A stretch of DNA of 26,460 nucleotides. Origin: Hylemonella sp. UBA6679 (lineage in GTDB: Bacteria; Pseudomonadota; Gammaproteobacteria; Burkholderiales; Burkholderiaceae_C). The translations under genes and the position numbers were made by a program. Location: the NCBI GenBank assembly GCA_002454975.1, contig DKJZ01000006.1, forward strand, positions 1-26,460, given 5' to 3'. Positions 21,142 through 26,460 of the stretch are shown here, one piece after another (the first letter of the stretch is position 1; each line of letters starts with the position of its first letter). The notes under the pieces are model-generated. The model saw nothing but the letters and a program-made list of their open reading frames with translations. It searched no databases and had not been told where the DNA came from.

Positions 21142-23553
21142 TCAGAGGGCCACGCCGTGCTTCTGGAGTTCTTTCCAGACGCGGAAGGCGTTGTGTGGCA
21201 TGTTGAGGTGGGTGACACCCAGGTGCGAGAAGGCATCGACCACAGCCGAGGTGAAGGTGGGGATGGAGCCAACGTGTGGCGACTCGGCCACGCCCTTAGC
21301 ACCGATGGGGTGGTGCGGGGAAGGCGTCACGGTGTGGTCTGTTTCCCACTTGGGTGTTTCCACCGCGGTAGGCAAGAAGTAGTCCATCAGCGTGTTGCCC
21401 AGCAGGTTGCCCTGGGCATCAAACGGCATTTGCTGGCCCATGGCCACGGCAAAGCCCTCGGTCAAACCACCGTGGATTTGGCCGTCGATGATCATCGGGT
21501 TGATGCGGGTGCCGCAGTCGTCCAGCGCGTAGAAGCGACGGATCTTGGTCTCGCCGGTGCCACGGTCGATGTCGACCACGCACAGGTAAATACCGAAGGG
21601 GTAAGTGAAGTTAGGTGGGTCGTAGTAGTGCACGGCTTCCAGACCTGGCTCCAGGCCAGCTGGTGGCTGGTGGTAGGCCTGCCAAGCGATGTCGCTCATG
21701 GTCTTGAAGCGGCTGTCGTCGCCCTTGACCTTGAAGCGGTCCACTTCCCAGTCCAGGTCGTTCTCACCGACTTCGAGCATGTGCGCTGCGATTTTGCGGG
21801 CTTTGGCGTGGATTTTGCGCGCAGCCAAAGCGATGGCTGCACCAGCCACGGGGGTGGAACGCGAACCATAGGTGCCCAGGCCGTAAGGCGCGGTGGAGGT
21901 GTCGCCCTCTTCCACTTGAATCACTTCACTTGGAATACCCAGCTCGGTGGCGATGATCTGCGCGTAGGTGGTCTGGTGACCTTGGCCTTGCGTGATCGTG
22001 CCCATGCGCGCAATGGCGCTGCCAGTGGGGTGAATGCGGATTTCGCACGAGTCGAACATGCCCACGCCCAAGATGTCGCAAATCTTGCTCGGACCAGCAC
22101 CCACCACCTCGGTGAAGGTCACCAAACCAATGCCCATCAGCGTGGGGCTGTTGGGGTCGGCACGCTTGGCAGCTTGCTCGGCGCGCAGGGCTTTATAGTC
22201 CACCGCATCCAGTACTTTTTGCAAAGCGGTGTGGTAGTCGCCCGAGTCGTACTCGAAACCAAAAGCGCTGGTGTAGGGGAACTGTTCTTTCTTGACGAAG
22301 TTCTTCGCGCGGATCTCGGCCTTGTCCATGCCCAGCTTCTGCGCCAGCACGTCGACCATGCGCTCGATCAGGTAGACGGCTTCGGTCACGCGGAACGAGC
22401 AGCGGTAAGCCACACCACCGGGGGCCTTGTTGGTGTAGACACCTTTGACGCTGGCGTGCGCTGCAGGAATGTCGTAGGAGCCCGAGCAGATGTGGAACAA
22501 ACCAGCAGGGAACTTGGTGGGGTCTGCGCACGCGTCAAACGCGCCGTGGTCGGCCACCACGTTCACACGCAGGCCAGTGATCTTGCCGTCAGCGGTAGCG
22601 GCGAGTTCGCCGTCCATGTGGTAGTCACGGGCGAAGGCGGTTGAAGAGATGTTCTCAATGCGGTCTTCCACCCACTTCACGGGCTTGCCCAGCACGATGG
22701 AGGCCACGATGGCGCACACATAACCGGGGTACACACCCACTTTGTTGCCAAAGCCGCCGCCAATGTCGGGCGAGACGATGCGCACTTTGGACTCAGGAAT
22801 GCCTGAGAGCATGGACACCACGGTACGCACCACGTGAGGTGCTTGCGAGGTGATGTAGGTGGTCAGGTCGCCACGCACGGGGTCGAACGAGGCCACGCAA
22901 CCGCAGGTTTCCAGCGGGCAAGGGTGCACGCGGGGGTAGTGCATGCTTTGCGACACGGTCACTTCAGCTTTGGTGAAAGCGGCATCAGCCGCTTCTTTGT
23001 CACCGGCGTTCCAGGTGAAGATGTGGTTGTGGTGCTCACGGGGGCCATGGGCGCCGCTGGTTTTGCCAGCCAGGTCTTCACGCAGCACGGGCGCGTCGGG
23101 TTGCAGGGCCGCAAACGGGTCGAGCACCACGGGCAGCTCGTCGTACTCCACCTCAACGGCTTCCACCGCGTCAGCAGCGATGTAGCGGTCGTCAGCGATG
23201 ACGATGGCCACCTCTTGCATTTGGAAGTGCACTTTCTCGTCGGCCAACACCGCAGCCACGTCACCGGCCAGGGTGGGCATCCAGTGCAGCTTCAAAGGCT
23301 TGAGGTCATCGGCGGTCAGCACGGCGTGCACGCCAGGAATGGCCAGCGCGGCTTCTTTGTTGATTTTCTTGATGCGGGCGTGGGCCACGGGCGAGCGCAC
23401 GATGTCCATGTGCAGCATGCCGGGCATCTTGATGTCGTCGACGTAGTTGCCCTTGCCCTGAATGAAACGGGCATCTTCTTTGCGCAGGCGCGAGGCGCCC
23501 ATACCGGCCAGGGCCAGTTCGCGCGCTTCAGGTGAATTGACGGGAGCGTTCAT
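21142..23553 (-). CDS. coxL: Form I aerobic carbon monoxide dehydrogenase large subunit CoxL
   Basis: An 803-residue Mo-binding subunit. The active-site loop reads VAYRCSFR, with Cys385 in the form I signature AYxCSFR. This Cys holds the copper of the Cu-S-Mo centre; form II enzymes have AYRGAGR instead. Further features are GGGFGNKVGVYPG, TQGQGHQTTYAQI and the catalytic Glu757 in GAKGVAESPHVGS. It oxidises CO with water to CO2, passing two electrons via CoxS and CoxM to the respiratory chain. GGAG stands 8 bases before the ATG at 23553. Gene order M-S-L is also that of form I. There is no sign of decay. Real CO oxidation is therefore likely rather than an aldehyde-oxidase-like role. Confidence 0.95.
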   Translation of the reverse strand: MNAPVNSPEARELALAGMGASRLRKEDARFIQGKGNYVDDIKMPGMLHMDIVRSPVAHARIKKINKEAALAIPGVHAVLTADDLKPLKLHWMPTLAGDVAAVLADEKVHFQMQEVAIVIADDRYIAADAVEAVEVEYDELPVVLDPFAALQPDAPVLREDLAGKTSGAHGPREHHNHIFTWNAGDKEAADAAFTKAEVTVSQSMHYPRVHPCPLETCGCVASFDPVRGDLTTYITSQAPHVVRTVVSMLSGIPESKVRIVSPDIGGGFGNKVGVYPGYVCAIVASIVLGKPVKWVEDRIENISSTAFARDYHMDGELAATADGKITGLRVNVVADHGAFDACADPTKFPAGLFHICSGSYDIPAAHASVKGVYTNKAPGGVAYRCSFRVTEAVYLIERMVDVLAQKLGMDKAEIRAKNFVKKEQFPYTSAFGFEYDSGDYHTALQKVLDAVDYKALRAEQAAKRADPNSPTLMGIGLVTFTEVVGAGPSKICDILGVGMFDSCEIRIHPTGSAIARMGTITQGQGHQTTYAQIIATELGIPSEVIQVEEGDTSTAPYGLGTYGSRSTPVAGAAIALAARKIHAKARKIAAHMLEVGENDLDWEVDRFKVKGDDSRFKTMSDIAWQAYHQPPAGLEPGLEAVHYYDPPNFTYPFGIYLCVVDIDRGTGETKIRRFYALDDCGTRINPMIIDGQIHGGLTEGFAVAMGQQMPFDAQGNLLGNTLMDYFLPTAVETPKWETDHTVTPSPHHPIGAKGVAESPHVGSIPTFTSAVVDAFSHLGVTHLNMPHNAFRVWKELQKHGVAL

Positions 23554-23588
23554 GGTGTGTCTCCAAATTTAGTGTGTGCGATTCGGGC

Positions 23589-24074
23589 TCAAGCAGCCAC
23601 AGGCTCTTGCAATTTGCGAGCGGCGTACTGCACCGCTTTGATGATGTTTTGGTAGCCAGTGCAGCGGCACAGGTTGCCGCTCATGCCCATGCGGATTTCT
23701 TCTTCCGTGGGGTTAGGGTTCTCTTGCAAAAAGCGGTAGGCCCGCATGAGCATGCCGGGGGTGCAAAAACCGCACTGCAGGCCGTGCTCTTTGTAAAAAC
23801 CTTCTTGCACAGCGTGCAGCACGCCGCCTTGGGCCAGGCCTTCAACGGTCAGCACATCGCTGCCTTCGCACTGCACCGCCAAGTGGGTGCAAGACTTGAC
23901 CGAGCGGCCATCGATGTCCACGGTGCACGCACCGCAGTGGCTGGTTTCGCAACCGATGTGGGCGCCGGTGAGGTTGAGTTCTTCGCGCAGGAAGTGAATC
24001 AACAGGGTGCGGGGCTCAACGGCTTTTTCAACAGCACGGCCGTTGACGTTGACGTTCACAATTTTCTTAGGCAT
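23589..24074 (-). CDS. coxS: CO dehydrogenase iron-sulfur small subunit CoxS
   Basis: A 161-residue protein with two [2Fe-2S] clusters: Cys42, Cys47, Cys50 and Cys62 (GCETSHCGACTVDIDG, then KSC), and Cys101, Cys104, Cys136 and Cys138 (QCGFCTPGM and LCRCTGYQNI). It relays electrons from the Mo-Cu site of CoxL to the FAD of CoxM. The ATG at 24074 follows GGAGAG and gives the usual MPKKIVNVNVNG start. An earlier in-frame ATG at 24101 lies inside the coxM 3' end. The gene is 35 bases from coxL. Confidence 0.94.
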   Translation of the reverse strand: MPKKIVNVNVNGRAVEKAVEPRTLLIHFLREELNLTGAHIGCETSHCGACTVDIDGRSVKSCTHLAVQCEGSDVLTVEGLAQGGVLHAVQEGFYKEHGLQCGFCTPGMLMRAYRFLQENPNPTEEEIRMGMSGNLCRCTGYQNIIKAVQYAARKLQEPVAA

Positions 24075-24091
24075 GTTGTCTCTCCGGGGGT

Positions 24092-24955
24092 TTACTGGCA
24101 ACGGGCCAGGGCGTTCTTGAGGGCGCGCTTGACCATCTGACGGGCCATGGCGGTTTTGTATTCAGGGTCGCCACGCAGGTCTTCGGCGGGGTCGCAAATG
24201 GCCATGGCAGCTTGAGCTGCGGCTTCCATGGTGGCCTCGTTGATGGGCTGACCGATCAAGGCCTGCTCTGCGGCTTCAGCGCGCAATGCGGTGGGGCCCA
24301 GGTTGGTCAAAGCCATGCGGATGGCGCTGACTTTGCCGCCGGCCATTTGCATGACCACCGCGCAACCGGCCGTGGCCCAGTCACCGGTTTTACGCTTGAG
24401 CTTTTCATAAGCCCAGCCCGCACCCGGGGCAATGGCAGGCACGCGAATGGCCACCATGATTTCGTTTTCTTCCATCAGGGTCATGTAGGTGCCCAAGAAG
24501 AAGTCGTTGGCAGCGACGGTGCGGCGGCCATTGGGGCCTTCGAGCACAAACTCAGCGTTGAGCGCGATGGACAAAGCGGGGTGGTCGTTGCCGGGGTCGC
24601 CGTGGGCGATGTCGCCGCCAATCGTGCCGCGGTTGCGCACCTGTGGGTCAGCAATCAGTTTGGCTGCTTCGGCCAGCAAAGGCGCTTTGGCTTGGATGAT
24701 GGGCGATGTGATGAGGTCGTTCTCAACCGTCATGGCACCGATGACGACGGTGTTGCCGTCTTCGCAAATGCCGCGCAACTCAGGGATGCGGTTGATGTCG
24801 ATCAGATGCGCCGGTTGCGCAAAGCGCAGCTTCATCATGGGCAGCAGGCTGTGGCCGCCGGCCAGGATTTTGGCGTCAGAACCGAGCTGACCCAACAGGG
24901 TGATGGCCTCGCCCACAGAGCGGGGGGCATGGTAGTCAAAACTTGGGGGAATCAT
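24092..24955 (-). CDS. coxM: CO dehydrogenase FAD-binding medium subunit CoxM
   Basis: A 287-residue flavoprotein of the FAD_binding_5/CO_deh_flav_C type. AGGHSLLPMMKLR (32-44) and RGTIGGDIAHGDPGNDHPA (from 109) are the two FAD-contacting motifs, and the C-terminal domain follows with LTNLGPTALRA. It takes electrons from CoxS and hands them to the quinone pool or cytochromes. GAGGAG precedes the ATG at 24955. It is the first gene of the cox unit and is followed 17 bases later by coxS. Confidence 0.94.
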   Translation of the reverse strand: MIPPSFDYHAPRSVGEAITLLGQLGSDAKILAGGHSLLPMMKLRFAQPAHLIDINRIPELRGICEDGNTVVIGAMTVENDLITSPIIQAKAPLLAEAAKLIADPQVRNRGTIGGDIAHGDPGNDHPALSIALNAEFVLEGPNGRRTVAANDFFLGTYMTLMEENEIMVAIRVPAIAPGAGWAYEKLKRKTGDWATAGCAVVMQMAGGKVSAIRMALTNLGPTALRAEAAEQALIGQPINEATMEAAAQAAMAICDPAEDLRGDPEYKTAMARQMVKRALKNALARCQ

Positions 24956-24987
24956 GGGCGCTCCTCGTTGTGTGAATAAACAAAATC

Positions 24988-25017
24988 AGTGTAGTTTTTA
25001 TCAATTCCTGAGGGCAA
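24988..25017 (-). promoter_or_regulatory. Candidate coxM promoter
   Basis: On the minus strand TTGCCC (25017-25012, 4 of 6 to the -35) is followed after 18 bases by TACACT (24993-24988, 4 of 6 to the -10). This would start transcription near 24981 and leave a leader of about 26 bases before the coxM start at 24955. An overlapping alternative uses TTGATA and GTTTAT. The weak match would suit an activator-dependent promoter. Confidence 0.35.
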
Positions 25018-25060
25018 CACCCCGGAATTCGGGTTAATGGGGTCGGCAAATGCTATGAGC

Positions 25061-25093
25061 TGCACGAACTGCATCTGGCGATGCACGAAGTGC
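25061..25093 (-). promoter_or_regulatory. 21-bp-spaced direct repeat, probable RcoM/LytTR binding site
   Basis: TGCACGAACTGC (25061-25072) and TGCACGAAGTGC (25082-25093) on the plus strand agree in 11 of 12 positions, and their starts are exactly 21 bases apart, two helical turns. On the cox coding strand each contains TTCGTG, a fit to TTnnnG. As I recall, this short motif has been described for RcoM targets. LytTR regulators bind tandem half-sites at about this period. The pair lies between the regulator gene and coxM, upstream of the candidate promoter. Binding is inferred. Confidence 0.55.
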
Positions 25094-25120
25094 TTAAAGC
25101 GAGCTTTAGAGGTGGCGGCA

Positions 25121-25153
25121 ATGCGTGAAATTACGCATCAAAAAAAATTTCAC
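25121..25153. repeat. Two overlapping inverted repeats between rcoM and coxM
   Basis: ATGCGT at 25121-25126 and ACGCAT at 25133-25138 form a perfect 6-base dyad around GAAATT. Overlapping it, GTGAAATT at 25125-25132 pairs with AATTTCAC at 25146-25153, an 8-base dyad with a 13-base spacer containing an A run. On the minus strand no T tract follows either hairpin, so neither looks like an intrinsic terminator of the regulator gene. They may be an operator or mutually exclusive RNA structures. Confidence 0.5.
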
Positions 25154-25178
25154 TTTGTTGGCGCGCAGACAACACATC

Positions 25179-25925
25179 TCACAGCCCCATGGCGGTTTTG
25201 AGGCTCGCCAGCGCGGTGCGTGCCACCGGCAAGCGGTCTGACTCGTGGCCCTTGAGGCGCAACCAAACCTTGCTGCCCTCGCGCTCCAAGGCACTGATGG
25301 CCTTGAGGTTCACGATGAAGCACCGGTGGATGCGATGAAACTGCGCCGCGTTGAGGCGCAAGGCCAAGTCGCCAATGCTCAGGTTACAAAAATGGAACCC
25401 GCTTTTGCCTTTGACGCGGGTGTAATGCGCTTGTGACTCCAAAAACAAAATCTCACTGGTGTCGAGGAAAGCAATTTTTTGGTTCACCAGCGTGGGGATT
25501 TTCATCAGCTCGCGGTTGACCTGCGGTGCGTCTTTGGCCAAGGCCTGCGGGCTGCTCACCACCTTGGTCACTTCGTAGAACACGAGCACGAAACCAGTGA
25601 GCGCACCGGCATGGTTGTTCAAGCGCGTGACCTTGATGAGCAGCACCTGCTCGGGCACGTTGATGATCATGGTGATGGGCGCGGAGCTGGCCACCGGACA
25701 GCCCTCGGCCGCATCGAGCATGTGGGCCACTTTGGGCTTGGCGCGCTCGGTGTGGAAGGACAGCACCATCTTGTCGAAGGGCTGTTTTTCTTGCACAGGC
25801 AAGCACGAACGCGCAAAGTCGTTCATGGCCAACACGTTGCGTTGCGCATCCAGATGGATCACCCCCACCTCGAATTTCTCGAAGATGGTGAGCGCGGTTG
25901 ACGGGTGATCAAGAGGAGTCATCAT
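25179..25925 (-). CDS. rcoM: RcoM-like heme-PAS/LytTR transcriptional regulator (CO sensor)
   Basis: A 248-residue protein. Residues 10-125 form a PAS domain (FEKFEVGVIHLDAQRNVLAM at the start). Residues about 140-245 are a LytTR DNA-binding domain (KIAFLDTSEILFLESQAHYT, then FHRIHRCFIVNLKAISALE). RcoM of Paraburkholderia xenovorans binds heme with His74 and Met104, Cys94 being the ferric ligand. Here His58, Cys76 (EGCPVASS) and Met86 (PITMIIN) stand in the same order, with identical Cys-to-Met spacing of ten. It probably senses CO and activates the cox genes that begin 223 bases downstream on the same strand. The start is ATG 25925 or the adjacent ATG 25922. Heme binding is inferred. Confidence 0.82.
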   Translation of the reverse strand: MMTPLDHPSTALTIFEKFEVGVIHLDAQRNVLAMNDFARSCLPVQEKQPFDKMVLSFHTERAKPKVAHMLDAAEGCPVASSAPITMIINVPEQVLLIKVTRLNNHAGALTGFVLVFYEVTKVVSSPQALAKDAPQVNRELMKIPTLVNQKIAFLDTSEILFLESQAHYTRVKGKSGFHFCNLSIGDLALRLNAAQFHRIHRCFIVNLKAISALEREGSKVWLRLKGHESDRLPVARTALASLKTAMGL

Positions 25926-26034
25926 GGCTGGGTCTCAAGCGTTGGACATCATTGCCCCACAATCCCGCCCGCTTGGTACGTGTCAACACGCAGACCAAAT
26001 CACTGACACACCACCGTGACAAGCCAGAATGACA

Positions 26035-26067
26035 ACAGCCCTTGCAACACTCGGCTGCAAGGGCTGT
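26035..26067 (-). terminator. Hairpin behind ettA, probable intrinsic terminator
   Basis: ACAGCCCTTGCA (26035-26046) and TGCAAGGGCTGT (26056-26067) are perfect 12-base inverted arms around a 9-base loop, 20 bases after the ettA stop. On the minus strand the stem is followed by TGTCATTCTGGCTTG, which is only moderately T-rich, so termination may be partly leaky. It separates ettA from the regulator gene, which starts about 110 bases further on. Confidence 0.65.
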
Positions 26068-26087
26068 GAATGTAGGCAGCGTTGTGC

Positions 26088-26460
26088 TTACTTGAGCGCT
26101 TTGAAGCGTACGCGCTTGGGCTTGGCACCCTCTTCGCCCAGGCGCTTTTTCTTGTCGGCTTCGTACTCTTGGTAGTTGCCGTCAAAGAACACCCACTGGC
26201 TGTCGCCTTCAGCGGCCAAGATGTGGGTGGCAATGCGGTCGAGGAACCAACGGTCGTGGCTGATGACCATGACCGAGCCCGCGAACTCCAGCAGCGCGTC
26301 TTCCAAAGCGCGCAGGGTTTCCACGTCCAAGTCGTTGGAAGGCTCGTCGAGCAACAGTGTGTTGCCGCCGGCAATCAGCGTCTTGGCCAAGTGCAAGCGA
26401 CCGCGCTCACCACCGGAGAGCATGCCGACTTTTTTCTGTTGGTCGCCACCGTTGAAGTTG
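26088..26460 (-). CDS. ettA: Energy-dependent translational throttle protein EttA, C-terminal part (partial)
   Basis: The frame enters from the right edge and ends at 26088, giving about 123 residues of an ABC-F protein. The second ABC signature LSGGERGRLHLAKTL, Walker B TLLLDEPSNDLDVETLRALE, the switch His in VISHDRWFLDRIATHILA, and the EttA-typical tail YQEYEADKKKRLGEEGAKPKR are all visible. EttA binds the ribosomal E site and gates entry into elongation according to ATP/ADP level. The tail sequence separates it from Uup and YheS. The N-terminal two thirds are outside the window. Confidence 0.92.
   Translation of the reverse strand, partial: NFNGGDQQKKVGMLSGGERGRLHLAKTLIAGGNTLLLDEPSNDLDVETLRALEDALLEFAGSVMVISHDRWFLDRIATHILAAEGDSQWVFFDGNYQEYEADKKKRLGEEGAKPKRVRFKALK

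Noticed and set aside
21133..22644. A 503-residue plus-strand frame opposite coxL
   Set aside because: It is antisense to an intact CoxL with its active-site motif. It is a by-product of strong third-position GC bias.
21142..23553. Calling the large subunit a form II (aldehyde-oxidase-like) CoxL
   Set aside because: The active-site loop is AYRCSFR with a cysteine, not AYRGAGR, and the gene order is M-S-L rather than S-L-M.
25092..25108. TAAAGC-GA-GCTTTA hairpin as a terminator of the regulator gene
   Set aside because: The stem is six bases with a two-base loop and no T tract on the minus strand. It cannot act as an intrinsic terminator.
25973..25986. TTGACACGTACCAA on the minus strand upstream of the regulator gene, a perfect -35 hexamer and a partial FNR-like dyad
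   Set aside because: No acceptable -10 lies at 16-18 bases, and the position predicted for a class II FNR promoter has only GATGTC. It is too weak to call.

Overview
The window looks like a chromosomal segment of a betaproteobacterium of order Burkholderiales, most likely family Comamonadaceae. This is inferred from the GC-rich codon use, the gene families present, and TTGCTA...TAGC-type short dyads that I associate with that family. Base composition and codon use look uniform, and I see no insertion sequence, phage, tRNA, rRNA or CRISPR array. Almost every base is coding. No gene-free stretch exceeds 300 bases; the longest is about 223 bases (24956-25178) and carries regulatory repeats.

Layout. 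1-165 is the C-terminal end of an RluA-type pseudouridine synthase. 239-888 (+) holds a YqjD/YqjE-like membrane protein pair behind a possible FNR-type box. 891-5651 (-) is a probable transcription unit: acyl-CoA ligase, short core MetE-like methyltransferase, class C beta-lactamase-fold hydrolase and a 2OG-Fe dioxygenase. 5839-9678 (+) is a complete AapJQMP-type amino-acid ABC importer, followed by a small unknown protein (9703-9993). 10111-14873 (+) is an unusual six-gene unit: a two-subunit Mo-hydroxylase of the IorAB type with a Tat signal, then soxX-soxY-soxZ-soxA. The three junctions within the sox genes are 4-base ATGA overlaps. No soxB or soxCD lies nearby, and SoxY has a non-standard C-terminal cysteine arm.

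24955 down to 14834 (-) is a tightly packed aerobic carbon monoxide dehydrogenase unit: coxM, coxS, coxL, coxG, coxD (MoxR ATPase), coxE (VWA), coxF (XdhC type), mocA, a TIGR02466-type 2OG-Fe oxygenase and a polytopic membrane protein. CoxL carries the form I active-site motif AYRCSFR and the gene order is the form I order M-S-L. Upstream on the same strand (25179-25925) is a PAS-LytTR regulator. Its His58, Cys76 and Met86 match the heme ligands of the CO sensor RcoM. The gap between regulator and coxM holds a 12-bp direct repeat with exact 21-bp periodicity, a spacing that suits a LytTR protein. The window ends in the 3' part of ettA (-) with a strong hairpin behind it.

How it fits together. 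The RcoM-like protein probably senses CO and switches on the cox unit. CoxMSL oxidises CO, CoxDEFG mature or anchor the enzyme, and MocA makes the cytosine-dinucleotide form of the molybdenum cofactor. The divergently placed IorAB-type enzyme belongs to the same cofactor class and could share MocA and the XdhC-type chaperone. The association of that hydroxylase with a SoxXYZA set is the most intriguing part of the window. It suggests either a Mo-hydroxylase feeding electrons to Sox-type cytochromes or a modified sulfur-carrier pathway.
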